A stretch of 64,000 nt of DNA from Micractinium sp. NFX-FRZ (taxonomy: Eukaryota > Chlorophyta > Trebouxiophyceae > Chlorellales > Chlorellaceae), in the NCBI GenBank assembly GCA_029339195.1, contig JAPTJF010000246.1, positions 25,901 through 89,900 on the forward strand, given 5' to 3'. The translations under genes and the position numbers were made by a program. The notes beneath the pieces are model-generated. The model searched no databases, was not told the origin of the DNA, and worked only from the letters and a program-made list of their open reading frames with translations. Below are positions 44,601 through 57,600 of this stretch, in pieces. The first letter of the stretch is position 1. Every line of letters starts with the position of its first letter.

Positions 44601-47600
44601 AACACTACACCGCCCCCCGTGCCCCTATGCAGGGCAATCTGGGCCGGCCAGGTGAGGGGGGCAGGCACGCTGCAGCCATGGCTCACGTCAGCCCAAGGGG
44701 AGGGCAGGCTGGCGCAGACCATGCGCTGGCCAGGGCGCACAGGCACACACACACGACATGTGCCAGGGGCCTGCAGTCCGCACACAGCGGCGCCAGGTGC
44801 TTCCGGTTGCTGCGTCCTACTTGCTGCTTCTCACACATTTCCTGATTTGCCCACTTGCAGGCTACCTGTCCACCACCGGCGGCTTCTGGCCCTACACCTA
44901 CTCCAGGTGAGGGCACTGGTACTGCCCCATGGTACTGCCCCCATGGTACTGCCCCCTGCCCCCCTGGCCCGCCAACAGTTGCACCCCTCACGGAGCACTC
45001 ACGCGCCCATCCGCTGCGGCACCAAACGACAACCCGGCTGTATCCGCCCACTCCCTTGGGGCCCTCACCGTCCCCGCCGACATCTCATCCGCACTCTTCT
45101 CCCTGCTTGCCCGCTCGCTGCCCTGTCACTGCCCTCCGCACTGCCCTCTGCCGCACACCCAACATTACTGCCTCCTCCTGCCCTCCTGCTTCCCTGGTTT
45201 ACTCCGCCCCCCCAGCTGCGGCGGCGGCGACTCGGGGCTGGACCAGCCGGGCGCCAACCTGCCCCAGCGGATCACCTCCTGCCCCGACCCGCCCGGCTTT
45301 GACCGCACCCTGTACGGCCTGGCGCCGGGGGTGGGGCGGGGGGCGCCCGAGATCGACATGGTGGAGATGAAGTGAGTGGCTGCTCATCACTTTGCTCATG
45401 GTTTGTTGTGCTGTTCTGGAGCAGGGGGCGCTCGAGATTAAAGCGACAAGGTGAAGATGCAGTGTACATTGGTATAAGAGGAAAGGCTGTTTATGTTCTG
45501 GATAGAATGTAGCAGGGCTGGGCTCGACTCCTGATCCTTGCTAGCATGCCTCCCAATCCCGCCCCGCTCCCCCGCACACCTCCCGCCTCCGCCCATACTC
45601 AGCCCTTCATCGGTCACGCACCCCTGCACTCTTCACTTCTCCTTCTGCTCTTATCTTGTTCCACTCTGGCAGGGTCCCCCCCAGCATCAACGAGCAGACC
45701 GGGGAGCCGATCCCTCTGGGCCTGCCACGCGGCGGGGACCCTGGGCAGCACCCCCGCGCCTTCAACAGCATGACACTCCAGGTGGGGTGGGGGTGGCTGC
45801 CTGTCTGGTGGGGATGCCTGGGCCGCTGCCAAGCGCAGGGCACGCCGTTTGGCTCTTAGCCCGCCCGTCACATGCGTGCCCCACTGTGACCCAACCCAGC
45901 CTGCCTTGCTGCTTTCATGCTGTCTTGAGCCATGCTGTCCCCTGCCATGCTGTCCACGCTGTGCTGTGCAGCTGGCCCCGCTGCTGCCCAACGCCACCAC
46001 GTGGATGGACCCAGCAAACAACGCGTCGGCACAGGGGCCCCTGGGGGACGGTGAGCCCCCTGCTGCCCTATGCTGTGCAACGTGCTGTGCATGCTTCCCA
46101 ACCTGCCACTGCCTGCTTGCTCTGCACCTGACCGACGAGGTTGCTGCCCAACCCCCTGGGGGACCCCTCACCCTCCTCATTATCCCGGGTACTGCAGGCA
46201 TGTACCTGCCACAGGATGGCATGAAAGCAGGCGCCCCCCTGGGTGAGCCCGCCGACGCGCCATGCCCACTGCCGCTGCTGCGGCTGCCATCGCCGCCTCT
46301 GCCACAACTGCTGCGCTGCTGCCTCGCGTGTGTAGCTGCCGGCAGCCGCCCTCCCATGCCCTGTACCTCCTGCCCCGATGCCCCACACGTGGGAGCCAGG
46401 ATCGACGGTTTTTGTGCTGTGCTGCGGCCCACCCCCCCTCTCATGGGCCCCACGACAGCGTGTGACCACGCCCCCCCTCTTTCCTGGGCGGCGTGTCGCA
46501 CATTCTGCTCACACATTGGCGTCCCCCTCATGTAAATCTGGCCTGTGCAGAGGGCATGTGGACGCACGCCACCTACTGGCAGGGCGACTTTGCGCTGGGC
46601 ATGCTGCCCAAGCTGCAGCAGCTGGGCACCACCGAGCTGCTGGACAACATTCGGTGAGGGGGTGCCAAGCAGGTGGCAGTGGGGCGGACAGGATGTGGCT
46701 GAAGCGCTCAGGGTCTGGTGCCCTGCACACGCAAGCTTGCAGCAATGCCTCCCTGCCTTCCCTCCCCTCGCGCCCAACTTCCAACTCGCCCGGCGGCCCC
46801 CCACCCCCACCCACCCCTGCTGCCCCCTGCAGCCCCGGCAACGTGGTGCAGGACTCTTTGTCCGTCATGGCCACCCTCAACTCCTCCTTCTTCTCGGCAT
46901 ACCACAAGTTTGGGCTGGTGAGGCGGCAGGGGTGGGGTGGGTGCTGTGGGCAGCCAGACGCTGCTGGGAGCTGTTGGGCAGCAGGCTGTGGCCGCCGACA
47001 CCAGCCCTGTCCTGCCACCGGGCACCGGGCACCCACGCCCCGCCCCCCTCCCACCGGGCACATACCCCTTCCTTGCTTGCCGCCGCCACCTTGCTGCCGT
47101 GTGCCTCCCTCGCAGGACTGGAAGCCCGACCAGTACGTGCGCTGGTACATCGACGGCGTGCTGGTGTACGAAATCGACAGGGAGGCGCTGCGGGCGCAGA
47201 CCAACGACACGGGGTACACCACCTTTGAGCGGCTCATGCCCACAGAGGCCATGTTCATTGTGAGAGACCGCAGCGCAGCAGGGAGGGGTGGTAAGAGGGT
47301 AGGGGTCATGCCGACTTGGCAGGAGCACCAGTTGTTGTCAGCCCTGCGCGCCCCTTGCCGTGCTTGCATTGCCTGCTTGCCGCCTCCTGGATGCGATTGC
47401 ATGTTGTGTGCTAGCGCTGCTGCTGCCCGCTTCTCGCGTTGCCCCCTGACCCCGCCCCTGCCTCTCCCCCAACACACGCCTCCCGCAGATCTTCAACTTT
47501 GCTATGAGCAGTGAGTGGTCTGGGCAGGGGAGCCGTTTCTGTCCACACGTGGCGGCCCAAAATCGCCGTTGCCTGCACGATCTGCCCCGGCACCTGCCTG

Positions 47601-49686
47601 GCATCTATCTGCTTGGCATGTGCGCAGCGCGTGCTGGGGACGTGTCGCTTGCACTGCTGTCATGCCGCCCACCTGCTGGAAACACGTCGCTTGTACTGCT
47701 GTCATGCTGCCCACCTTGTGTGTCCGCTCCCTCACACCAAGCCCGTGCCACTCGAGCCACCCCTCACCCTGCTGCAGACAGCTTCACCGCTGTGGACATT
47801 GACCGCCTGAAGTTCCCGTCGCAGTACAAGGTGGAGCGGGGGGGGTGGGGGACAAATGCACTGGAGCAGGGCTGCCCTGCCTGACCTCACGTGTGTGGGC
47901 GCCCGCGCACAGGGCGCCTGCCTGCCCTTCCACCCGCCCAGCCCACCCGCCTTCACTGCCCGCCGCCTGCCACGGTCTGCCAGCGCCCTTTTGTACACTC
48001 GAGTTGCAGCCGGTTGGGCTTTCCTGAATGTGGGGCCAGGACCTGGATGCATCAACTCACACAACCCAAGCAACCCATCAACTGGTCAGACCAGTACCGG
48101 TGTCACCCCCTGGTTGCCCATCGCAGATTGACTACGTGCGCGTGTACCAGGACCCGGAGGCCATCAACTTGGGGTGCAGCCCGCCCGCAGCCCCCACCGC
48201 ACAGTGGATCGCCTGGTGAGGGGGGCAGCTGCGCTGGCTGGCTGGCGCACCCCCATGGGGCTGCAGTGGCCCAGCCTGCCCCCGATCCTGCCCCTGAAGC
48301 CGCGGGAGCCTCCCATGCATGCGCTCCATGCTAGCGCCGCCATCCACGCTTGCTGCCGGCTGTTTGCTGTCCTGCTGCTGCTGCTTCTTGCGTCCCTCCT
48401 GTGCGGGTCACGCTGCCGCTCATCTGCACAGTAGCCAGCACCCCTTGCAATGCACACCACCGCCGCCCGCCCTGCGCCCCCCTGCTGCACCCACACCCCC
48501 CTGCAGCAACCGCGACTGGTATGTGAACACGGCAGCCGACCAGGTGCTGGTGCCCGAAGTCTGCGAGAAGCTGCCCACGTGCCGCTCAGAGTGGGGGTGA
48601 GTGAGCACACCGCCATGCAGTGTGCCATTAGGGCGCCCTCACAGGAGCCTGTGCTTGCCTGCACTCGCGCCTCTCTGCCCGCCTCTGTCTGCCCGCCCTT
48701 CATGCCCTCCCCGGTTTGGCGCGACTCCTGCCGGTGCTGGTCCCCCCACCCTGTTCCTGCCCCTCCTGTTCGCATTTCAGGTACGAATACCAGGGGGCCG
48801 ACCTGCGGACCCTCAACAAGATAACCTCGCCCTTTGACTGCTGCCAGGAGTGCACAAAGGAGAAGAAATGTGGTGCCTGGAGGTGGGTAGCGGCACGGCA
48901 TCCTGCCTTGGCTGCGCAGTACTGTGCTGCTGCGCTGCACTGCATGCTGTCCCGTGCTATGCCTGCAGCGTGCTGCACTGTACGCCCTGGCAGCGCTGCA
49001 GCTGGGCGCACCCCACGGACCAGAGCACTGGCCCATCGTCTGCCGTCATCGGGCCATGCGCTCGCCACCCTTCCCGTCCTGTCCTTGCCCCCGTCCCCAC
49101 CGCCGGCCCTCCCCATTTCCCCCCACGCGGCTGCTGTTGCAGTTGGAACCCGTATTTCGATCTGGCCTGCGTCCTTAAGGTGAGGCAGGGTGAAGGAGCA
49201 AAGGGCAGGCCATGGCCAGCACCCAGGTCCCGCACCCTGGTGCCTGGCTGGCCAATGCAGGCAGTACAGCAGCAGCTTCTGCAATGGCAGCCGCAGCTGG
49301 ACCAGGCGGCACAGCTGCTGCTGCTACGGTGACAGCTGCCGCCAGCTTCGCCAGCTGGCACCATCCACCCACACAGCCGCGCCCACTGTGCAGCCCGCCT
49401 CTGTCCTGTCCAGACACGCCCTGCCTGCCCTGCCCTGCCCCAACCCGTCCTAAACCCAATCCGCCTGCCTCCCCCTGCCCTGCAGTCCTCCACTGGGTGG
49501 AACCGCACGGCCATGCCCAAGGACTTTGAGGGGATCATTTCGGGTGTGGTCTACGACGCAGGCAGCGCATCGCCGCGCAAAACACCCGTCAGCGGGGCGG
49601 CTCGCGCGCTGCCCGGGCTGGGCTCATGGCGCGGTGTGGCCAGCGCTGCTGCAGCTGCTGCCGCCGCCCTGCTGCTCCTGATGTGA
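41672..49686 (+). CDS. KRE6/SKN1-type GH16 protein with PAN-like domain
   Basis: Twenty-five exons, 673 aa. Exon starts: 41672, 41926, 42530, 42772, 43151, 43340, 43458, 43745, 44391, 44633, 44861, 45216, 45673, 45972, 46198, 46551, 46833, 47116, 47489, 47778, 48127, 48507, 48781, 49143, 49486. KRE6/SKN1 proteins are membrane-associated GH16 transglycosylase-like factors for beta-glucan wall synthesis. Evidence: short signal peptide (MRLPC then an Ala/Leu core); LVFSDEFN opening the GH16 fold; SSWNKFCFTGGYLEAALWFPG; WPAFWLM; GGFWPYTYS; the catalytic motif EIDMVE (E281, D283, E286); DWKPDQYVRWYIDG; and IDYVRVYQDP closing the fold. A Cys-rich PAN/Apple-like region follows (about 555-615, FDCCQECTKEKKCGAWSWNP). 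The C-terminus ends in an Ala/Leu-rich hydrophobic tail, possibly a GPI signal. The 13-nt first exon and the 30-nt exon at 43340 are least certain. Confidence 0.85.
42864..42884. repeat. Microsatellite (AATG)n in GH16 intron
   Basis: Five tandem copies of a 4-bp unit just after exon 4 of the GH16 gene. No function is apparent. Confidence 0.95.
43791..44056 (+). repeat. Triplicated exon end and donor in GH16 intron 8
   Basis: The end of exon 8 with its GTGAG donor (43791-43821) recurs with changes near 43910-43940 and 44031-44056. The three donors are at 43816, 43934 and 44049, giving spacings of 118 and 115 bp. All three keep GTGAG. Flanking sequence (GCTGAGGA, GCCCAGCTG) is also shared between the first two. 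Confidence 0.85.
45341..45458 (+). repeat. Degenerate copy of the GH16 catalytic exon end
   Basis: 45341-45372, which encodes the catalytic EIDMVE end of exon 12, has a weak echo at about 45426-45458 in the next intron (GGGCGCTCGAGAT and GTGAAGATG shared), offset about 85 bp. The copy no longer encodes the motif. Confidence 0.55.
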
Positions 49687-49739
49687 GCTGCCGGGCACGC
49701 TGCTGGTTGCTACAAGCTTTTTCAATCAAGTTGCTTTGT

Positions 49740-49744
49740 TGTAA
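49740..49744 (+). terminator. Putative TGTAA poly(A) signal of GH16 gene
   Basis: TGTAA lies 54 nt after the stop in an A/T-richer stretch, a good position for an algal poly(A) signal. Confidence 0.55.
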
Positions 49745-50162
49745 CCTCAAAAGCTTGTCCTCTTGCCTCCGATAACCGGTCTTCCATGCCATGCCCACGT
49801 CTGGTAGCAGTGATGGGGCGGGGTTGCAGCGGTGCTGCTGCCCGCCACGATGGATCAGGGAATCAGTACGCACGCTTGCCCTTGACTGGGCACTGCCTTG
49901 GATGAGCGGGGGCTGGCGCAGCCTTGCGGGGACGAACTGAAGTGGCAAAGGCAATGCACTAGCATTGCACTAGCAATGCACATAGCATCGATCATACACA
50001 AACGATGCAGCATTGATCACATATGTCACATGCATCAGAAATGCAGTGCAGGTTGCGGCTGCATGCCGCCACTTGATGTCTTGACTGTGCTATTGCGCGC
50101 CTCCGCCCTCTCTTACCTGATTGCTACCGGTTCGATCGTTCTGCTCCCTGCACTACACGACA
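49745..50162. promoter_or_regulatory. Spacer and promoter region upstream of RCC1 gene
   Basis: 418 bp between the GH16 3' end and the RCC1 start. It includes short A/T-richer repeats at about 49964-49990 (GCACTAGCATT/GCAATGCA variants). No defined promoter element was recognised. Confidence 0.4.
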
Positions 50163-53100
50163 ATGGCTCGCTCAGGCAAGCGGAAGGAGGTGGAGAAGGA
50201 GGCGGCGGCGGCACCTGAGGCGGCTGAAGAGCAGCCGCAGGAGCAGCAGCGGGAAGTGCGCCGGCGAGTTGCAAAGGCAGAGAAAGAGGCGCTGCAGCCG
50301 ATCGCGCACTCGTCGCACGGCCAGGTAATGCCGCTCCGGTTGTTGTTCTGCAAGCTGCTGCCACTTGTTGATGTTGAACCATGGTAGCGTGGTGCGCATC
50401 TAGGAAGCCGCCGCGCATGAGGTGCGGGCGCCTGCCACTGCTGCTGCCCGCCGCCGCCGCCCGACTGCAGGGAGGCTGCCGCCTCGGCTGCCGCCCTGCT
50501 CACAGAGGGCCCTCTCATAACAGCACGGCCCCTGTGCACCCTCTCTGCAGGTGCCCGGTCAGATTTTTGTGTTTGGTGATGGCGACTGCGGGCAGCTGGG
50601 CCTGGGCGAGGATGTGACGGAGCGCCTGCGGCCGTTCCCACTCAACGTGGGCGGCGGCAAGAAGGTGCGGTGCTGAACAGGAGGGAGCAACGCATTTGTG
50701 CAGGCCCCTTTTTTCCACTGGCAGCCAGACAGCACAGGCATTCTTTGACTGTGTGTTGGTCGCTCAAACTGTAGGTGCTGCAAGTGGCCTGCGGCGGCAT
50801 GCACACCGTGGCGCTGACGGAGGACGGCCTCATCTTCTCGTGGGGCGTGAACGATGAGGGAGCACTGGGGCGCGAGACAGGTACGCATAAAGGGGAGCCC
50901 AACTTCGAGTCGGCCATTTCCCCCTGAACCTCGATGCAGGCTGGATTTCTGGTGCTTGCTTTGCGCTGCTGCAGTGCCTAACTGAACACGCTGGCTCCTG
51001 TGCGTCCCATGCAGCCGGCGAGCTGTGGGAGAAGTCGGGGCAGGCTAGCGGCAAGCCCGGCGATGCCTACACACCGGGCGAGGTGCACATGCCCGCAGAG
51101 GCCGGCAAGGTGGTGCAGCTGTCTGTAGGTGCGCTTCCTCACAGGGTGCTGAGCACGTGCAAGGTACACTTCCTGGCGTGTGGGCTCTACTTCACTTGCG
51201 GACCGCTTCCAACTCGATGCATGCCCACGGTTTCCTCGCCTCCCCAACTTTTCCTCCAACCCCAGCATCCCTTATGCGTTGGCCGCCTTCCACACTGCAG
51301 GTGACAGCCACACCTGCGTGCTGACGGAGCTGGGTGCAGTGTGGGCGTGGGGCACCTATCGTGACGCCAGCGGCGTGATGGGCTTTGGCAAGCACACACG
51401 CATCCAGGTGGGCGCTGCGCTGCTGTGGAAGCCAATGTGTGCCACACGTGACGGCACATCAGCTGGCAAGCTGCTCCTTCCCTGTACCTGGCCAGCAAGC
51501 CCCGCTCCTCAATCTCTCTTGCAGGTCACGCCCACGTGCATCTACCAGCCAAAGCATGCTGATGAGCAAGTCATTCGCATTGCCTCAGGTGGGGTGGGGA
51601 AGCGCTTGCCAGGGCTGGCCAGGGGTGCGTGCTGCCAGCCCTTGAGCATGTCCGCGCCATGCCATGCACAGCATGTAGCTCGTTTTTCACTCTCTGATGC
51701 ACACACATGCGTTGTCTTGATGCAGGCGCGGACCACACGGCAGGGGTGACCTCCTCGGGCGCACTGCTGACGTGGGGCAACGGGCAGCAGGGGCAGCTGG
51801 GGCGTGTGGGTGAGCGCATGTCGGACCGCGTCAAGATGGAGACGCTGCTCATGCCGCACGCAGTGCCCTTCAAGCGTGCACGGTGGGTGGAGGGGGTGTG
51901 GCGGGCTGCCCTTCTTTTGAGCAGTGTGCATCTCCCCTGCCAGCATCTCCCCTGCCAGCTGCGCTGCACGCTGCAGGTCAGCGATGCCAACACCTGCACG
52001 CTCTGCCCCAACAAGAGCACCCAAGTTTCACTTGCCCCTAATGCTCGGCTTCTCAACCACTGGCTGCAGGGGTGTCAGCAACAAGATAGTGGATGTCAAC
52101 TGCGGCACGTACGCCACCTTCGCCACCACCGCTGATGGCCACATCTACACGTTTGGCCTCAACAACTATGGCCAGCTGGCGCTGCCAGGTTGGGCACTGT
52201 GCAAATGAGTTTTGCTGCTTCCACTTCTTATGCTGCCTGCCATGGGTGCGTGCACGCCATCTTCACTTCTTCACAACTCTGCCATGCTCTGCAGGCCAGG
52301 TGCCGGTGTACGCTCCCACTCTTGCCAAGGCGCTGGAGGGCAAGGATGTGGCGCTCGTGCGCAGCGGGCAGCACCACACGCTGGTGCTCACGCACGCAGG
52401 TGCGAGGATGGGTGTACCATGGAGTGCTGCCAGCGATCAATGTGTTGCCGGTGTGTTGGTGCATAACGGCCCGCTAACCCATGGTTGCAAGTTGACTGTG
52501 CAGGCACGCTGCTGTCCTTTGGGCGGCCAACGTATGGACGCCTGGGCCAGAAGGATGCGGAGGTGTCGGCAGATGCAGGTGGGTGCCGGGCTGATGCATA
52601 CACTTGCCTGCATGCTTACTTGCAAACCCACGACTCCCAGGCAGGCACTGCCAGGGCGGTTACTCACGTCATTTGCCCTCCTTTTGATTGCACCTGCAGC
52701 CTGCCCGGACCCCAAGCCAGTGGACGGCCTGGAGGGGGTCAAAGTCGTAGGCGCGGCAGCCGGGCTTGCGGTCTCAGGTGGGCCAAGCAATACAAAGGGT
52801 TTGGGTTTGGGCGTGGCGGTGAAGGGAACAGCTTCATTTGTTGTGTGTCGCGGTAGCCCGGCGTGTTGTAGCATGACTGCTCTTTCTTTGACTTCACATG
52901 CTGCAGGCTGCTTCAATGAGGAGGGCGCCGGCTGGGTGTGGGGCTTCGGCACCAGTAACCAGCTGGGCAAGGGCGACGACGACGAGGGTGCGCTCCTTGA
53001 TGGCTTGTTGCATGTCATGCTCACAGGATGCGGCAGGCACAAGGGCGGCTTGTCAAGCCTAACAGCATGCATGCCCTGCTCCATTCAATGCAGATGAGAT

Positions 53101-53335
53101 TGTGCCTCGGAAGCTGGCAGAGACCAAGCAGTTTGCTGGCCAGAAAATCATCCAGGTCAGGCCCCCTGTCTTGCTGCGCGGTGGCGCTTCAGTTTTAAGT
53201 GGCTGAAGCTCTGCACCTTTTAATGTGTGCCTTCCATTAGCCAATGCAACAGTGTCTTGCTCCCCTGTTTCCTCCTTGTAGATGGAGTTCGGCGGGCAGC
53301 ATGTTGCACTGCTGTGCACCAAGAAGATGGATTGA
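50163..53335 (+). CDS. RCC1: RCC1-family beta-propeller protein (putative Ran GEF)
   Basis: Fourteen exons: 50163-50324, 50551-50664, 50775-50880, 51015-51128, 51301-51407, 51525-51588, 51726-51882, 52070-52188, 52295-52399, 52504-52578, 52700-52777, 52907-52987, 53094-53155, 53282-53335; 465 aa, close to animal RCC1. A charged nuclear-type N-terminal tail (MARSGKRKEVEKE) precedes repeats of the RCC1 type: VFGDGDCGQLGLGEDV, ACGGMHTVALTEDGLIFSWG, DSHTCVLTELGAVWAWG, ADHTAGVTSSGALLTWGNG, TYATFATTADGHIYTFGLNN, SGQHHTLVLTH and VWGFGTSNQLGKG, closing with EFGGQHVALL. The overall size, seven-blade pattern and the EFGGQH-type end fit RCC1 itself, the chromatin-bound GEF for Ran, better than a plant UVR8-like paralogue, but this was not tested. 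Most introns are phase 1 between blades. Confidence 0.87.
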
Positions 53336-53637
53336 GGAGTGCAGCACCGGCATGGCGGCGCCAGGCGGCAGCTGCAGGGGGCCGGCGCTGCCCCCAGGCC
53401 CGCAGATGATGGCCCCTCTAATTAGCACCTCCGTTTGCAGTCGTGACATGCAGCCACAACAGAAATTGGGATGCAGCATGCGCAAGCCAAGGCTGCGCTT
53501 GCCTTGCTTGACGTGCCTCTCCTCCCTTCTTCTCCTCATTTCTTCCATCCTGATTTTTTAAATCCCTGTGCATCCGAACCCTGCGCGGGATGGATGCTGA
53601 CGTTCTCTTGCAGGCCCGGTTGGGTCCCCTTGAGATC

Positions 53638-53642
53638 TGTAA
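53638..53642 (+). terminator. Candidate TGTAA poly(A) signal of RCC1 gene
   Basis: TGTAA lies about 300 nt past the RCC1 stop. The distance is long, so this is a weak call. Confidence 0.3.
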
Positions 53643-54613
53643 AGCTATCTCAAGAACAGGCGTGTGGCACAGGATGGGAATCATAGGAGGAGCACGTGCA
53701 AGGGGCCGGGGTAGTGCGAGACACAGGAGCAGCCAACTCAGCAAGCTTAGCGTGGGAGAGACAAGCCCCCTCAGTTCGTGCTCCTGCCCCAAACACCACA
53801 AGGGATTCTCCCCCCCTTGGCCATGCTCTAACGGCTGCCGCGAGATTACAAGCAACACACTTACAGGGGTTGGTACACACCAAGAAAAGAATAGGGGGCG
53901 GCACATGCGGCATACTCATTTCGCGTGATCTGTGGGCCCAACAGCCAGGGGTATCTATGGGCTGGGGTTGAGCAGGGCGGGGAAGCGAGGATGGAAAAAA
54001 TGCAGCACACATGTACTGAGAATGGGCACAATGAAGCTCAGAATCTGGCTGAATGAAAAGGGAGGGCACAAAGCACGATGTGGGGTGTCATAAAGGCAGG
54101 CCACAGGCCGGCCAGCGCGGCACGAAGCAAAGTAGACGAACAAACAAGGGTTCAAGGGTGGGACCCGCCCAACACCTCACCAGCAAAGGCATGAAGCCAA
54201 GTGCCGGGGCGGCGCAAAATGAGAGCATCACAAAAGATGAATGCTCGCTGAGGGGTGAACAGGTGCATTCATTCAAATGAGGGTGAGGGTGAAGGGTAAC
54301 ATGATGTGAGGGAAGTCCAACTGAGCCACCGGGGGGGATGGCAGGTCGGACATGGGGTGGGCGTACGTTGCATCGTTTGGAGGGGTTAAGTTAGGCGAGG
54401 GATTCAAGCATTGGGGAGTGGTGCTCGTGTGAAGCGAAAAGGGAAGCAGCTGGCGGGGGTGGTGCTACGACCCAGCGGCTGGGCTGTGTAAGCACCTGGC
54501 TGAGACTGCCCACGAGTTGCACTGCAGCTGGCAGCCTCGCCAGCTCACAGCAGCTCAGCGGCCTGCAGCGCTCCGTGCTGCACAAGCAGCACTGCTGTGG
54601 TGGTACCGCAGCC
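53643..54613. other. Convergent 3' region between RCC1 and hydrogenase genes
   Basis: 971 bp between the RCC1 3' end and the hydrogenase stop, probably two 3' UTRs. Minus-strand TGTAA motifs near 53844-53848 and 53867-53871 are candidates for the hydrogenase but lie over 700 nt downstream. No coding exon or RNA gene was recognised. Confidence 0.4.
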
Positions 54614-57600
54614 TCACTTGCGAGCCGTGGGATCTCCCACCATGGCGATCCGCTTGTACCGCCGCTCACCCGCAGCTGTCTGCGCTGCACGCTGCGCCAC
54701 CTGCAGCCAAGCACGCAAGTCGGGGGTGAGCCGGTGCGGACGGATGTATGTGCCGTGCGCCCAAGTCAACAGAGCACATGCAGTGATTTGACGCTCGCCT
54801 CGCTCTGCTGCACCCCTGCAGCAGCATCCACGCGCGCCAAAGGCACAGCCTACAAACGACACACAGCGTGCCGACGGCACACAGCGCTGCTGCCCTGCGC
54901 TGTCTGCTGACAGCACCGCCTGCCGTTCCCCTGCCATGTGCGGGCTGTGCCTTGCTGTGCTGCACTTAGCCCCCTGCCCCTGCCCCCCCAGCTCACCTCC
55001 CCGCTGCCGTCCATCAGTGTCTTGGCCGTGGGCTGCGTGTCCAAAGAGTGGTCGGTGTAGTGTGTGTGCAGCAGCTTGTGTGCCACCTGCACATGTGGAT
55101 GGTGCGCACAAGGTTCTGAGTGTGGCGTGTGATGGGTGGGTGGGGGTATGAGGGCTACAAAGTTTGGGCTGGGCTGGGCTGGGTTGCAGGGCCAGGGGGC
55201 AGGCATGTGCCGAGGAGTGGTGATGTGCTCCGCATAGCGGGCACATTGCGGGCACGGCAAGGCATGCGGCGCAGCGTTGGGCAGCGACGTGAGCCTCTGG
55301 CAACACACCAGGTGTCACTCCGGGTGCACGCACGCGCCCTCTTAGCTTTAGTGCCCGTCCACCCGCCCACTTTCCGCTACCTCCACAGGCGGGCTCTCCA
55401 TCTCACCATCCCACCCGCCCTCTCTTGCGCATGCTACCTCACCTCCCCGCCAGGCGTCCCCAGGTACTCTGCGTACAGCTTCTGGATGGACGGGTTCTCG
55501 TGAGAGCGCCGCAAGGTGGTGCTCTTGTCGATCTGCAGGGGGAGCGGAGGTTGGGCTGGGTCGAGTCTCATATGGGTGCCATTCAGCTGCTTCTGATTGC
55601 AGGGATCCTGGTGGGAGCGCCGCAGGCTGTTTCGTGATTTGTCAGTATGCGGGGGGGGCAGGGTGAGCGGACGGTCAAAGGGTCGAAGCGTGCCCCGGGG
55701 TGTGGAGGGAGACAAGAAGGCACGGACGGTAGGCGCCAGCTGCATCCCACCTTCCACACCGCCCCACCCACCGACAACCCACACCACCAGGCATGCCCCA
55801 GCCCCCAGCCCCGCCCACCGAGTAGATTGCCCCCATGCGCTTGAGCACGGCGTCGGGGTCGTGCGTCTTGGGCTGCCCGCCGCCTCCGATGCATCCGCCG
55901 GGGCAGGCCATGACCTGCGATGGGAGGGGGACAGCCGGGGAGGGGCGGCAGCAGAGGGGACAAACGGGTGAATGGCACGTGGCGGCAGCAAGCGAGTGCA
56001 GGGGCAGCCGATGTTCTGGTCTGACCTACACGCAAGCGCACACACATGCACGGTTGCCTTGACAGCCTCCGTCCACCTCCGCCCAACAATACTGCTTGGA
56101 GTCCACTCCACACATCCCACCCACATATGACACAAGCACATGGATACACATGTCAGCCTTGGCAGCAGCACCAGCCCACCTCCACAAAGTCGTAGTGCGC
56201 CTCGCCCGCCTGCATGCGCTGCAGCAGGTGGCGCGCGTTGCCGATGCCGGATGCCACAGCCACGGAGATCTGCAGAGGGGCAGGGGGGCAGCGGGGTGAG
56301 TGCTGGAGGGCGTGCGCCTCCCTGCCCGCCCCCTGGGTTGGTGGGTGGGGGAGCAGCTGAGGCACAGGGGCAGCGCAAGAGAAGGGCTGCATGGGCACGC
56401 ACAGGTGCCAGGTGCGTCGCCGGACCAGGCCAGCAGGCTCCGTGGAAAGCTGCGCCCGCTGCCCATGTCAGGCTGAACCAACCCCTCAGCCTGTCGCCCT
56501 GCACCCCAACAACCAGATGCACACCCCTGCTCCTGGCTGAGTGGCACTGATTCAAAAGTTATGCTTCCCAGGGAATGATGCCCGAGAAAGGAGGGCATCC
56601 CACGCACCTCCTTGCCGGCGCAGCCCGTCTTGGCAGTGGTGGCGTTCACAGGCAGCTTCACCTTGGCTTCCTTGATCCCCTTCATGCCACGCGTGGCAGC
56701 CAGCTCCAGCTGCGGCAGCGGCTCGCCTGCGGCAGGGCGGGGTGCGCGGCGTAGCACGGCGGCAGCGGCGGGGCCGTTTGGAAGGCGGGCATGGAGAGCT
56801 GAGGCTGAGGAGGGGACTGCACGCCGCTGGGTGGCACAGCACAGCATGGCGCAGCGCACACAGCATGCTGCAGCGGAGTCAGCCAACCACCCCACCGCCC
56901 ACCTGCGGCCAGCTCAAACGCAGTGCGCAGCGCTGCCTCCATGACGCCGCCGGTGGCGCCAAACAGGGCTGCGGCGCCGGTGCCCTGCCCCAGCGGGTTG
57001 TCAAACTCGCTGGGGGGCAGGGAGGCCATGGGGATCTTCTTGTACCTGCAGGTGTGGAGGGAGCAAACAGGCAACCTGTGAGGAATACGGAGGCACAGGG
57101 GCCGCCTGGCGCAGCAGTTACCAGACTCGGGGGCAGGAAGAGTACCTGCCGACGTTGGCGGGGTGAGAGCACGGGGTGTGCTTGGCGGGTGAAAAGCAAG
57201 CCACAACATGGGGGAACCTACACTGGGCAACCTGCCTCAGCTTCCCCCCAGGCCTCGCCGCAGGATGCGAACCAAACTTGCAAGTGGTGGTGCCCGCCAC
57301 ACTCCGCAGGTGCCGCATGAGGAGAGCGGCAGCACGGGCTCACCGCAGGATGTGGCCAAACTCGCGCGTGGTGATGACCAGGTCGCAGTCGTAGGTGCCG
57401 TTTTCGTTGCGGAACTCCACGCGCTCCGTCTCGTGCTTCTTGGCGGTGCAGGGCATGACGCCCACCTGGGGCGGGGTGGGTGGAATGGGGAGAGATAAGG
57501 GGCAGGCTGTTCAGGGGGAGAGGCTGCGGGCAGCGGCGGAGGGATGGTTGGGGATTGCGAGACGCAGCCGAGCAAGGGCGGGTGGGCGCATCGGGCAGGC

